Below are positions 7,550 through 16,160 of a stretch of 48,676 bases of DNA, one piece after another; the stretch's first letter is position 1; each line of letters starts with the position of its first letter. The translations under genes and the position numbers were made by a program. Below the pieces are notes generated by a model. The model searched no databases. It saw only the letters and a list, made by a program, of their open reading frames with translations, and was not told the DNA's origin. This DNA comes from Paraburkholderia humisilvae (GTDB lineage Bacteria > Pseudomonadota > Gammaproteobacteria > Burkholderiales > Burkholderiaceae). The DNA lies in contig NZ_CADIKH010000048.1 in the NCBI RefSeq assembly GCF_902859855.1, forward strand, positions 1 through 48,676, written 5' to 3'.

Positions 7550-8220
7550 ATGGATAACGAGACTGCTGCGGCGGAGCAAACGGCCAGTGATCGGATGATG
7601 GCTGCAATTGGCGTGTTCCTGAAAAAGCTAAACGCGGTCCCCCGGCTGACTTCAGAACCGTGCTGCCATCGTGGGCATCGCGATGGCCCTCGACGATGTT
7701 CTCCCGAGGGAGCCAGTGTCGGATTTCGAGTTCCCGCCCGAGATCGAGCGCGCCGTCGTCATGCGCTACCTCGCACTGCACGACGTTGCGCTCTCGTTCC
7801 AGACGTGCGAGTTTTATTTTCGACGGTTCCCGTTCAATGGTCTGCCAGTGTCCCACCATGACCAGGTATCCAGTTTGGGCAGTTCATCAGGCAGATCGAC
7901 TCGACGTTCGACTCGGAGATCCGTGACCGGAATCAGATCCACCATAGCGAACGGTTTTCAGACCTCGATATCGATCGTCTCTGTCTCGTCAAAATACAAA
8001 GTGAAATGCATCCCGATAAGGCTGGGATCGCGAGCAGCGACGCTACTATCGGAATGTCTCGGCAAAGTGGGCCGAGCGCGTGCGCTCCCGCAGAGCACAT
8101 CTCGACGCTGCTCTTGTTGATGCGATTGCGGACGCCCTATTGAAGCGTTGTGCGGTCCTGTCCGAAGCGGCACCCGTGGAACATCTGGAATTTTCGGGCG
8201 AGCAAAAAACATTTTCATAA
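7550..8220 (+). pseudogene. Decayed gene in four reading-frame pieces
   Basis: Coding-looking protein continues through this stretch but changes frame at least three times. Piece 1 starts at ATG 7550 (MDNETAAAEQTASDRMMAAI). Piece 2 includes GIAMALDDVLPREPVSDFEF and MRYLALHDVALSFQTCEFYF. Piece 3 includes FGQFIRQIDSTFDSEIRDRN. Piece 4 includes WDREQRRYYRNVSAKWAERV, then ALVDAIADALLKRCAVLSEA, ending at the TAA at 8218-8220. Joined, it would give a protein of roughly 220 residues. I do not recognise the family. It lies just downstream of the replication gene and may once have been its operon partner. Confidence 0.5.
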
Positions 8221-8414
8221 ATCAATGACTTATGTTGATCCGGCCGCATTGTTCCACGCAATCCCGGTGCGGTTTGGTCGATTGGACGTTACTGCCGAGG
8301 TGGGGAAGGGCGGGGCGTATCAAGTAACACGGATGCCGTAACGCTTGCTACGTCGGCCTGCAATGCCCATGACGCTCGTGCCGCTGTGCCTAGCACTTGA
8401 AAACCCCGGTCTTC

Positions 8415-8469
8415 GCAACATTTATGTTGCAACTTCTGCTTGAGAAATACAACAGTAATGTTGTACACT
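8415..8469 (+). promoter_or_regulatory. hicAB promoter with two palindromic operators
   Basis: A perfect palindrome GCAACAT-TT-ATGTTGC (8415-8430) is followed by TACAAC-AGTAAT-GTTGTA (8448-8465). A -35 TTGAGA (8440-8445) and -10 TACACT (8464-8469), 18 bases apart, frame the second palindrome. This is the layout expected for autorepression by the HicB antitoxin. The shared CAAC/GTTG arms support a single binding protein for both sites. Confidence 0.6.
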
Positions 8470-8497
8470 AGGGGCCTCCCCATTCATAAGGAGGTTC

Positions 8498-8683
8498 ATG
8501 AAATACAGTGAGTTCAGGAAGTGGCTCAAAAAACAGGGTGCGTCGTTTGAAAGGCACCGCAGCGGTTCAAGCCACTACCGGGTTACGTTGAAGGGCAAGA
8601 CGACGATTTTCCCAGACCACGGGTCGAAAGAAATCGGTACCGGACTTGTCGAGGCGATCAAGAAACAACTCGGGATCAAGTAG
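8498..8683 (+). CDS. hicA: HicA-family mRNA interferase toxin
   Basis: A 61-residue protein with the compact dsRBD-like fold of HicA: KYSEFRKWLKKQGASF, then HRSGSSHYRVTLKGK with the catalytic His26, then IPDHGSKE-like FPDHGSKEIGTGLV and the C-terminal helix VEAIKKQLGIK. HicA cuts mRNA during translation when HicB is lost. A strong AAGGAGG (8487-8493) precedes the ATG. The toxin gene comes first, as in most hicAB loci. Confidence 0.93.
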   Translation: MKYSEFRKWLKKQGASFERHRSGSSHYRVTLKGKTTIFPDHGSKEIGTGLVEAIKKQLGIK

Positions 8684-8693
8684 GACAGGATGG

Positions 8694-8707
8694 GGGCCGT
8701 AAGGCCC
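8694..8707 (+). terminator. Short hairpin between hicA and hicB (possible attenuator)
   Basis: GGGCC-GTAA-GGCCC (8694-8707) lies 10 bases after the hicA stop, followed by TTCCTTCC rather than a clean T-run. It may reduce readthrough from toxin to antitoxin gene or stabilise the mRNA. Confidence 0.3.
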
Positions 8708-8806
8708 TTCCTTCCGAACTCACAAAATTTTGTGACCTCGTGCTTCATTGTTAGTAGTGCTTCGTCGTAAGCAGTCCTTCGTATTTGTGTATTACTGGAG
8801 ATTCGT

Positions 8807-9226
8807 ATGCTGTCATATCCCATCGCGCTGAAACCGGACACCAACGGCACGCTGCTGGTGACGTTCCCGGACGTCCCCGAGGCGATCACCGTGGGTAAAG
8901 ACGAGGCTGATGCATTGGTGCAGGCGCTCGACGCGCTCGAGGCTGCACTGGAGATCTACTTTTCGGAAAAACGACCGATCCCGCTGCCGTCAAAGGTAAA
9001 GCGCGGCCAGAAGGCCGTCACGTTACCGGCGCTCGCCACCTCGAAGGTGCTACTCGCTAACGAGATGGTGAATCAGAAGGTCCGTAAGGCGGACTTGGCT
9101 CGTCGATTAAAGGTTAACCAGGTCCAGATAGACCGGCTGCTCAACTTCCGCCATTCGTCAAAAATCGAGATGGTCGAGTCTGCTTTCGCGGCGCTCGGTA
9201 AGCGCCTGGAAGTTCGCGCTGTCTGA
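8807..9226 (+). CDS. hicB: HicB-family antitoxin with C-terminal helix-turn-helix
   Basis: A 139-residue antitoxin. The N-terminal half is the partly degraded RNase H-like HicB fold (MLSYPIALKPDTNGTLLVTF, then FPDVPEAITVGKDEADALVQ). The C-terminal half (about residues 80-130: KVRKADLARRLKVNQVQIDR) is an XRE-like DNA-binding domain, fitting autorepression at the palindromes upstream of hicA. The 123-base gap after hicA is longer than usual and may contain a separate antitoxin promoter. GGAG stands 8 bases before the ATG. A strong terminator follows at 9248. Confidence 0.92.
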   Translation: MLSYPIALKPDTNGTLLVTFPDVPEAITVGKDEADALVQALDALEAALEIYFSEKRPIPLPSKVKRGQKAVTLPALATSKVLLANEMVNQKVRKADLARRLKVNQVQIDRLLNFRHSSKIEMVESAFAALGKRLEVRAV

Positions 9227-9247
9227 CCTTGGTGCTGCCCGCAAAAG

Positions 9248-9274
9248 AAAAGGACGCGTTGAGCGTCCTTTTTT
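9248..9274. terminator. Bidirectional Rho-independent terminator
   Basis: AAAAGGACGC (9248-9257), loop GTTGA, GCGTCCTTTT (9263-9272), followed by more T. It ends the hicAB operon on the plus strand. Read on the minus strand it also ends in a U-rich tract and follows, by four bases, the stop of the fragment at 9279. Confidence 0.85.
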
Positions 9275-9278
9275 ACTT

Positions 9279-9387
9279 TCAGGCCGAGACGCGCACCCAG
9301 CCGATGTCTTTCACGTACTGAAAGGCGATAACGGCGTAGCCGTGCGTGTCGACATGGCCATCCCAGCCCAGCACCGCCACAGACGCT
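9279..9387 (-). pseudogene. C-terminal fragment of an unknown gene
   Basis: The minus strand reads ASVAVLGWDGHVDTHGYAVI followed by AFQYVKDIGWVRVSA and a stop (complement of TCA at 9279-9281), immediately before the terminator at 9248-9274. That arrangement suggests a real gene end. Upstream the frame runs into the reverse-transcriptase remnant at about 9388, so the rest of the gene is lost. The family is not recognised. Confidence 0.4.
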
Positions 9388-9820
9388 TGCCTGCCTGCAC
9401 TATGCACTGGATCGGTAGGTGCAGCAATGGCGTAACCGACATGCCGCCGGCGACATCGTTCGCTACGCCGACGACAGCGTGCCGGGGTTTCAGTATGAGA
9501 GCGAGGCACGACGATTTCTGGCCGCGCTGCGGGAACGGATGGCCAGGTTCGGACTGGAGCTTCACCCCGGACAAAACGCGACTGATCCGCTTCGGGCGGT
9601 TCGCCGCGCAGCAAAGCCGGGAGCAGGGAATCCGGAAGCCGCAGACGTTTGACTTTCCGGGCTTCACGCACTGCTGTAGCAAGCGACGCAGCAACGGCGA
9701 CTTCTTGATCGTCCGGTTGACGATCAAGAAGCGGATGCGTGCGACGCTGGTGGCCAATCGGGAAACGCTAATGCGACGTCGGCATGAGCCAGTACCCGTG
9801 GTAGGTCCGTGGCTTCGGCG
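9388..9820 (+). pseudogene. Group II intron reverse transcriptase, fragment
   Basis: Reads LHYALDR, a TAG where Trp is usual (9416-9418), then VQQWRNRHAAGDIVRYADD, which contains the YADD active-site box of reverse transcriptases. After ELHP (about 9565) the frame shifts once and continues as DKTRLIRFGRFAAQQSREQG and FDFPGFTHCCSKRRSNGDF, then PVPVVGPWLRRVL, the order seen in group II intron RT and maturase proteins. Both ends are missing, and I see no intron domain V/VI nearby. It is a dead remnant, inserted between two other broken genes. Confidence 0.75.
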
Positions 9821-9827
9821 AGTGTTG

Positions 9828-10190
9828 CTATCTCTTGCCGAAATCTTTGGGTTCGATCCCCCTGGATGCCGGCCCTTGAATCTCTTTTGCTCCCCGTTCA
9901 TTCACGATGCCGACCCGGTTGTATGGGTAGCGAATCTCGACGTTCGCGCCGGCGTTCAACAGATCGCGGCGGTCGCTGTTCAGTACAAGGCGTTCGTGCT
10001 GAATGTGCAGCTCCCGGCCGGCTTCACGGACCGACTGGATGACATACTTGTCGTCGGCCGAGACGATCGGGCCCTGGTAGGTCTGGCCGGTCGCGGGTGC
10101 GCGTAGTTCGGGCTGCAGCTGCCCGTAGTCCTGGCGCTCGTACTCGGCCGGCTTATGCTCCGGGTATTGTTGTTCTCCGCGACACGTGGC
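9828..10190 (-). pseudogene. KfrB-domain protein, C-terminal remnant without a start codon
   Basis: A 120-codon frame on the minus strand ends at the TAG complement at 9828-9830 and is closed upstream by a stop at 10191-10193, with no start codon. It reads QDYGQLQPELRAPATGQTYQ, GPIVSADDKYVIQSV, then HIQHERLVLNSDRRDLLNAG and ANVEIRYPYNRVGIVNERG. The Y-x-G-x-I, VIQS, H-x-x-x-L and Y-x-x-x-x-G-I-V pattern is that of the KfrB domain, known from proteins in plasmid kfr operons. Upstream residues in another frame (NVRFLARDNGRNNKNSRPGL) look like the same protein before a frameshift. A kfrA homologue lies at the other end of the window (47376-48386). Confidence 0.6.
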
Positions 10191-10481
10191 TTACTGAGGC
10201 CCGGTCGGCTGTTCTTGTTGTTCCTTCCGTTGTCGCGCGCCAGGAATCGAACGTTCTGGTCAACCCGGCCCATCCGGACGCGGCGCGTCTGGTGGTGTCG
10301 GCACCGCAGCCCGTCATCTGGGACGAGCGGCTGTTTACCGCGCTGCCACCTGACCAGCCATCCGCCTCGAGCTGAGCGTGGCGGGCAACCCGCTCAGGAA
10401 GTTCATGGTTTCGCGGCTGGATCGTAGCTGCATTGGATTCATGGTGTCGCCGAGCGTGCAGTAGGTCACTTCTCTCATGAC

Positions 10482-11164
10482 CTACGAGCGTGGCCTGCAG
10501 AAGAACCGTCGTGCAATCAGGTACACAGCGGGCAGGCCATCGTCGAGCCGACACCAGTTCACTTGCGTATGGCAATCGATGCCGGCAAGCCGGTGCTCAC
10601 CGACGCGGACAAAGGTAGCCCGCACCGGCCCGTCATGTCTGCTCTGGAATCCGAGATCGCTGAATGCCTGTTCATCGATCGCGCGCAGCGTACGCCAGGT
10701 CAGGACTGCGTGCGTGCGGGTAGCATGCTCGAGGAGTACGACAACGATCTGCTCAAGATCGCGTATGGCCCGTCCAACTGCCCGCTCGAAACTGGCCACA
10801 TCGACATTGACTAACTGGGTGTCAGGTATGCCCGGATTGTTCACAACCCGATCCGCGCGGTCAGAGGGAAATAGTGGCGGCTTGTGGTGGATGTGGCCGC
10901 CGCGGTACGCCCGGAAAGAATCCGTCGGATTTGCGCAAGATGCTGCGATGCAATCGTATCGTCTTGCGGCTCATGAACCGGATGCGGTGGGGTGGGAGGC
11001 CAGCCGCCCAGACAGCGGTAGACCACCGGCACATAGACCGGCCGGCCCGCGGTAGCTGCGAGTTGCTGTGGAGCGGCCGAAACGCGCCCAAGGCCCACGT
11101 GCGCGTTGAGCCATGCGAGCGCGCGCCGGTCGTCGCCGTTCAGGATGCGGATAAATCGTTCCAT
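10482..11164 (-). pseudogene. Probable 5' part of the broken KfrB-type gene
   Basis: ATG at 11164 opens MERFIRILNGDDRRALAWLN and AHVGLGRVSAAPQQLAATAG, a convincing protein start. The frame degrades by about 10850. A second minus frame (10844-10482) reads FERAVGRAIRDLEQIVVVLL and further on RATFVRVGEHRLAGIDCHTQ. These pieces point the same way as the KfrB remnant and could be successive parts of one long gene broken by frameshifts. Caution: the plus strand across 10563-10814 is also open and protein-like, so the assignment of that middle part is uncertain. Confidence 0.35.
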
Positions 11165-13430
11165 GGCGGTGCCTATAACTGTGCATCAGTCACTGGTTAT
11201 CCGGACGCTATTTCACTGAAACGGACAGATTCAAGAGGCGGGGCAGGCGATTCTCTCACGTATGTTGCCAGTTTTTGGTGACAATCTGATAAAGCACGTC
11301 GTCAAGCGCCGGGGTAGACTAACCAGATGACATACTGCCTCCGACATCATCCGTCGCTCGGGACCTGGACCTCGCCTTATCGCCGTCTTCCTTGCCCGGT
11401 TTCGCCATTCTTTCGTAGTCCTATAAATATGAGACGGGTCTCCCGGTCACATCCCTGAGCGGGACGCTGCGCGCCTCGGAGTATTGGCAAGGCAGTCATC
11501 GTGGACGAAGGGCTGCCAGCGCCACTTCCTGACGGGCAGCCCGACTCGCATCGGGCGCGATTGAGCAACCCCAATGGTGCCTCCGCGTGTCAACGTTTGT
11601 GAGCTGCACCGAAATCGTTGGGCCGGTATAAAGCGAAACGCCTGGCGAGTGCCGCGAACTTATGGCGCGCAGCAGGAAACCATGCACTGATGTTGGTATG
11701 CGCTTCTAGATCGTCGGAACGAATTTATGGGGCGAGATACAACTATCGTCCTTGTTCTCCACAGGCTTGCCAGAAGGGGGGCGTAGATGAGGCGCCGCGC
11801 GCGAAGGCCCGTCCCTGCATCATTAGCAAGATAACGAATCGGAGATGCATCAAGGACTTAACCATGTCATGCGCACGTTTTGCACACTGTTATCCACCGA
11901 TTCTGTGGATAACCCGAGGCAACCCACACCTACATGAGTTGCTGAAAGCGCGATTGCCGGTAGCACATGAGGGGCAGGATTTGATCGATCCTATATTGAC
12001 CCGCGTAAGCGCGCCGGAGGTAAAGGAGTCGGGCGTCAACGTGTGAGCGATACTGAGCAAGGCGAAGCAGAGGCACCCGTACATCGGAAAGACGCCGAGG
12101 CACCAGTGGCGGCATGCCGTGCTATAGAATTGTCAACCCCGTGCGGACTCGTCGCGCCAAGAGCTGCTACGGACGCTGCGCACGCACCGGCTCGTCACCG
12201 CTTCGGAAGCCTTATGCCGGTTTCAAAACGCTCTGCCAGATCAAGCGGCACGTCCCATCCGCGCCGCACCCGGAGTCTCTTCCTGACGCTGGCCCGAAGT
12301 GATGCCGAAAAGGTCATCCCTCGGTGCCGTCTCGAACTCGAGGCGATCCGGTAGACCCGGCCAGGTCGCCTACCTTCTGCTCCCCAATGTTCGGATCGGT
12401 ACAGATGTCTTCGACGGCATCATCCAATCGCGGCCTTCAGTGGCGGGTGCTGCTTCATTTGCCAGCGTATCGGAGGGGGTCTTTAAACGCCGTACAAAAT
12501 TCGCTTGAGGTGCCGCCGTGTCCGCAGGACTGTGTGCCGAATTTGCGGAAAACCGAGAAATTTGACGGCAAAACGGACACTCGGGCGCGCCAGGTTTCGA
12601 AGGCGACGAGGCAGTAACAAGGGCTGGGTAAGCGCGCGGATACACGTGCATGACGATCGGCGCAAGGAAATTGCCGTTGCCCGATAGTACTGCTCCTTTT
12701 CGCTTCGGGAGCCTCTTCGCAGAAACATCGTTATGCGAAAAATCCGCGGCCAAAAACGAAACCCCTTGATTCAATACCAGGCACTGTGAAGGTATGATCT
12801 TTCAGGCATTTAGCCAGATCGCATCGCATAAGAGGACAGCGACAATCTGCCCCGTGTCTGTACCCGTATGATAAACGAGTGCGACAAACCTGCTTTCCTG
12901 CCACGGCGTCTGTCGTCAGGCAGGCGTTAGCAGGTTCTCCATAGACGGCAGTCGGAACCGTACACAGCAGTGCTTCGTGAACGGTGCCGGAAATTCACCA
13001 CCCAGCATGTAAAGAACATCAAGTCTCTGTTCGACCAGGTCATGAGATAGCCAGCATCCGGATGCCGCTGATCCTTTTCGCAGGCGAATTGTGTTTCCCG
13101 GTTTATCACGGGGAGTCTCCGTATTTTTGCCTGGGGCAAATCTAGGCGTGGCGTTACTCGACGAGACGTGCTTCGAGAGGAGGGGGCAAAATGGAATGAA
13201 TGGGATTGTGCGGCGAAAATGCCCCGTAACGGCTGAACAGGTTACATCGTCGCGCAGCAACGGCGCCATCGACATCCCCCGAAGTCAAGCGCTCGTGAGA
13301 AACAGAAGAAGGTGGGCAGGCGCAAAACGGCCGTCCTCGCGCCCCCCCACCTGAAAGTGCCTTCGCCAGGCGCATCCCAAGGCGCAAGCATACACAAAAT
13401 CAAGTAGGACTATTGAAAAATTGCGGAATT
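11165..13430. other. Long stretch without a convincing gene
   Basis: About 2.26 kb. Open frames here are short, overlap on both strands and show no recognisable motifs. The most protein-like piece is on the minus strand at 12916-13275 (its end reads LVEQRLDVLYMLGGEFPAPF). Two sites stand out: the DnaA-box-like inverted pair at 11889-11913, and arms AGGTGGG/CCCACCT across about 13309-13353 just before the conjugation operon. The promoter of that operon must lie at the right edge, but I cannot place it. Confidence 0.45.
11889..11913. promoter_or_regulatory. Inverted pair of DnaA-box-like sites (candidate origin element)
   Basis: GTTATCCAC (11889-11897) and GTGGATAAC (11905-11913) form a perfect 9-bp inverted repeat around 7 bases. 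The right-hand site contains TGTGGATAA, the exact complement of the consensus DnaA box TTATCCACA; the left-hand site, TTATCCACC, matches at 8 of 9. It lies about 4.4 kb from the replication gene. It could be part of an origin or a binding site of another protein. Confidence 0.4.
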
Positions 13431-14036
13431 ATGCAGCGACACGCGTCTTTGAAGCAGAGTGGACATCTGTTCAAGTTGCTAGCGTTTTCTACGATCCTCT
13501 TCGGCATCTATTCTCCCGCCCGTGCGGATTGCCTGGATGACGCCGCTGCATTCCATCACATCAACGCGAAGGTGGTACGCGCAATCGCGCAGGTTGAATC
13601 CGGCATGCGCCCGATGGCCGTCAATAGGAATAGCAATGGCAGCACGGACATTGGTCTCATGCAAATCAATAGCTGGTGGTTGCCGAGGCTCGCTCGCTAC
13701 GGCATTCACAAACGGGATCTTTACGATGCCTGTACGAGCGCCTATGTCGGCGCATGGATCGTCTCGAAAAACATTCGTCAGTTCGGCCCAACCTGGGAAG
13801 CGGTCGGCGCGTATAACGCGACTTCGCGGGATAAACGCCGCGCGTACGCGCAGAAGGTCTACCGCGCCGCTGAGGTCGCCGCGAACACTTCCTTGTCCAG
13901 TACGGCTGATCTTCAGTTTCGGTCCAGTTTACCGCCAATCCCTCGCGCAGCTCCGGCCGTTCGAATTCGAGCCTCGCATCGGCCCGAACCTGTCGTACCC
14001 GGTCGCACGTTGGTTGCGTACGAAAAGCAAAACTAG
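13431..14036 (+). CDS. Lytic transglycosylase, VirB1-like
   Basis: A secreted muramidase that locally opens peptidoglycan for the conjugation channel. A signal peptide (MQRHASLKQSGHLFKLLAFS, ending ARA before DCLDD) leads into an SLT domain: AIAQVESGMRPMAVN carries the catalytic Glu, then STDIGLMQINSWWLPRL and AVGAYNA are the family's second and third motifs. The Pro-rich C-terminal tail has no further domain. I chose ATG 13431 because it gives a compact signal peptide; an in-frame TTG at 13413 is possible. It is the first gene of the 13-kb plus-strand conjugation operon. Confidence 0.88.
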   Translation: MQRHASLKQSGHLFKLLAFSTILFGIYSPARADCLDDAAAFHHINAKVVRAIAQVESGMRPMAVNRNSNGSTDIGLMQINSWWLPRLARYGIHKRDLYDACTSAYVGAWIVSKNIRQFGPTWEAVGAYNATSRDKRRAYAQKVYRAAEVAANTSLSSTADLQFRSSLPPIPRAAPAVRIRASHRPEPVVPGRTLVAYEKQN

Positions 14037-14046
14037 GGAAACCAGC

Positions 14047-14307
14047 ATGCAACAGCCATTTGTGCCAGTTCCGTGCCCCGACGCCTACGATTCCGTTTTT
14101 CAGCAACACATCGTTGGCGAGACGGTTTCCGCGGTCATCGGTTCCGGTCGCGCGACCGGGCAGTTCCGCAGTTGGCAAATCAAGGTGTGGACCAGTGAAA
14201 AGCGCATGATTCGCCGCGCCCACCTGCGCATTCTATGGGGTGACACCCTGTGGCAGAGGGCCGACTGGATTCTCGACTGGCCGGCTGGTGGCCGCTCCGT
14301 CCATTAA
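14047..14307 (+). CDS. Small protein of the conjugation operon, 86 aa
   Basis: ATG at 14047, preceded by AGGGA, begins 10 bases after the transglycosylase stop. It ends 15 bases before trbB, so it is clearly in the operon. The protein (MQQPFVPVPCPDAYDSVFQQ, then FRSWQIKVWTSEKRMIRRAH, ending with Trp-rich LWQRADWILDWPAGG) has no signal peptide or membrane helix and is probably cytoplasmic. The family is not recognised. The longer reading of the same frame back to 13522 overlaps the transglycosylase gene and is discarded. Confidence 0.6.
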   Translation: MQQPFVPVPCPDAYDSVFQQHIVGETVSAVIGSGRATGQFRSWQIKVWTSEKRMIRRAHLRILWGDTLWQRADWILDWPAGGRSVH

Positions 14308-14322
14308 GATATCGGGGCCTCG

Positions 14323-15366
14323 ATGGACAAACTAAGCCGCGACGCGGCGATTGAAACGCTGCAAAGTTTTCTGCAAAGCGTGTGGCCGCTCTTCGAGGAC
14401 GCGTCGAATCAGGAAATCATGATCAACCGGCACGACAGCGTGTGGGTTGAAAGTGCGGGTGTGATGAGGCGGGAAGAGGGCTGCCACGTCGACCCGGTGC
14501 AGCTCAACCGGGCCATCACGGTCCTCGCGAATGTAAACGACAAGGACCCGACGCCGCTGCTCGACGCGCGCCTGCCGGGTTTGCGCATCGCGGCCGCGCT
14601 GTGGCCCGTCGCCGTGCATGGCGACATGATGTCAATCCGCAAGCATGCAGAGAAACGGTTCACCGTGCGCGACTACCTGGAACTCGGCGCGTTCGACGTG
14701 CTACCGCCCGGCGCGAATCCACGCGCACGCCATGGCGGTCAGGACATCTTGAGCCGACTCGTCGATGGACGTGAAGCCATTCCCGAATTCTACGAATGGG
14801 CGATGCGTGAGGGATTCAACATCCTGTTTTCCGGCGGCACGTCGTCGGCCAAAACGACCCAGCTAAATCAGGTCATCGACTCCATGCCGTCACAACAGCG
14901 GATCGTGACTATCGAAGATACACAGGAACTCGATGTACGTCTTGTCAACTGGGTTGCGCTGGAAGCGAATCAGGGCGTCACGATCCGCGATCTCGTGAAG
15001 TTCGCCCTGCGCATCCGTCCCGATCGCATCGTCGTGGGCGAGTCACGGGGCCCGGAGGCGTTCGACGTACTGGAAGCCCTAACGACAGGTCATGACGGCT
15101 CCGTGCTTTCGATTCACTCCAACTCGTCTGAAATGGCGCCGCTGCGGCTTGAATCGCTGGTTCGTATGAGCGAGGAAGGGCGGCTCGTGCGCCGGGACGA
15201 TTTACGCCGGAAGATCGCTTCGACGTTTCGATTCTTTGTGCACGCGGAGCGCCAGGCGAACGGGATGCGTGGTCCTGTCGAAATCCGTGAAGTACTGGGC
15301 GTCGAAGACGGCCGGTACCGCACCCGTCTGTTGTTCCACCGGTTCGGCGGCGTCGAACAGATCTAA
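14323..15366 (+). CDS. trbB: TrbB / VirB11-family secretion ATPase
   Basis: A 347-residue hexameric traffic ATPase at the inner face of the conjugation channel. The N-terminal domain (ASNQEIMINRHDSVWVESAG) is followed by the RecA-like core. The P-loop is at residues 171-178, reading GGTSSAKT; the usual form is GGTGSGKT, so the Gly before the catalytic Lys is Ala. The Asp box (IEDTQELDV), the Walker B region (IRPDRIVVGESRGPEAFDVL) and the His box (SIHSNS) are present. Length is normal. It leads the trb genes, as in Ti-type plasmids. Confidence 0.93.
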   Translation: MDKLSRDAAIETLQSFLQSVWPLFEDASNQEIMINRHDSVWVESAGVMRREEGCHVDPVQLNRAITVLANVNDKDPTPLLDARLPGLRIAAALWPVAVHGDMMSIRKHAEKRFTVRDYLELGAFDVLPPGANPRARHGGQDILSRLVDGREAIPEFYEWAMREGFNILFSGGTSSAKTTQLNQVIDSMPSQQRIVTIEDTQELDVRLVNWVALEANQGVTIRDLVKFALRIRPDRIVVGESRGPEAFDVLEALTTGHDGSVLSIHSNSSEMAPLRLESLVRMSEEGRLVRRDDLRRKIASTFRFFVHAERQANGMRGPVEIREVLGVEDGRYRTRLLFHRFGGVEQI

Positions 15367-15386
15367 TTGATTCAAAGGCCTTAGAA

Positions 15387-15806
15387 ATGAAGAACTTTAT
15401 AACCACCTCTCTGCTCCATTCCGCCAATCTCGGCGTGCGTGCAATTTGCGCACGTGTCAATGATGCGCACGCCGCCGGGCGCACAATCGCTCGCGACTAT
15501 CACGCGTCAATCCGCTTCGCGCTCGTTGCACTGTGGCTCGGCTCCATTCCTGCTATTGCTCACGCGGGCATCTGGAATGGTGGACTGTGCAATATCTATC
15601 AGCAGGTTCTCGACAACGAGCTCCTTGAAATCGTCTCCCTCTCGGGGCTCGTCGGTGCACTTGTCGCGTGGCTGCTGGACGACGGCCACAGCAAGATCAA
15701 GGCGATGATCCTGAAGGGCATGGTCGGCACGCTTGGAATCATCAACGCGCCCCTGCTGTGGGCGCAGGTCTTTAACCATGGCGCCGCCTGTTCGGGATCC
15801 ATGTAG
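15387..15806 (+). CDS. trbC: TrbC / VirB2-family pilin
   Basis: A 139-residue prepilin. The basic N-terminal extension is long (about 45 residues). It is followed by a hydrophobic signal region (FALVALWLGSIPAIAHAG) with an Ala-x-Ala cleavage site, a short polar loop, and two hydrophobic stretches (IVSLSGLVGALVAWLLDDG and ILKGMVGTLGIINAPLLWAQ). That is the VirB2/TrbC topology. Position between trbB and trbD supports the call. The mature protein is the likely pilus subunit. Confidence 0.82.
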   Translation: MKNFITTSLLHSANLGVRAICARVNDAHAAGRTIARDYHASIRFALVALWLGSIPAIAHAGIWNGGLCNIYQQVLDNELLEIVSLSGLVGALVAWLLDDGHSKIKAMILKGMVGTLGIINAPLLWAQVFNHGAACSGSM

Positions 15807-16160
15807 ATGAGTGGTACCGATGATCACATCACCGTTGATAGCGTCGTCACGGATCCTTTCGTGGTAAACATCCAGCAAACGATGCTTGAGCGTTTCATGT
15901 TGCTTGGCATTGACCGGAAATGGTTCATGGGGCAGATCACGGCGGTTGGCATCTTCGCCATCGGGCTGAAGAATCCATGGGTTCTGGTGGCTGTGCTGGT
16001 GACTCACCCGGTCCTATGGTTGATGGTGCGAAACGATCCTGATCAGGTGGCCTGCTACCTGAAGTACAGCGATCAAGGCGATTTCTATGAACCTCGCCAG
16101 TCTGTAAAGCAGCGACGCAACACACGTCCAGTGGGTTTTGGACGAAGGACATTGATGTGA
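15807..16160 (+). CDS. trbD: TrbD / VirB3-family inner-membrane protein
   Basis: A 117-residue protein starting at the base after the trbC stop. Two adjacent membrane segments (FMGQITAVGIFAIGLKNPWV and VLVAVLVTHPVLWLMV) are followed by a short cytoplasmic tail with YLKYSDQGDFYEPR, the typical VirB3 layout. It overlaps trbE by four bases. VirB3 proteins anchor and partner the VirB4 ATPase. Confidence 0.85.
   Translation: MSGTDDHITVDSVVTDPFVVNIQQTMLERFMLLGIDRKWFMGQITAVGIFAIGLKNPWVLVAVLVTHPVLWLMVRNDPDQVACYLKYSDQGDFYEPRQSVKQRRNTRPVGFGRRTLM

Noticed and set aside
9849..9859. GGGTTCGATCC, resembling a tRNA T-arm
   Set aside because: Stems do not pair and no acceptor or anticodon arm is present; the bases encode the end of the KfrB remnant.
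10563..10814. Plus-strand frame of 83 codons that looks protein-like
   Set aside because: The opposite strand is equally open and agrees with neighbouring minus-strand remnants; neither strand can be preferred firmly, so no separate gene is called.
11618..12046. A 142-codon plus-strand frame
   Set aside because: No recognisable motif, irregular composition, no good ribosome site, and it covers the DnaA-box-like inverted repeat.
13522..14307. A 261-codon frame covering the transglycosylase gene and the small following gene
   Set aside because: The first two thirds lie in the wrong frame over a clear transglycosylase gene; only the part from ATG 14047 is supported.
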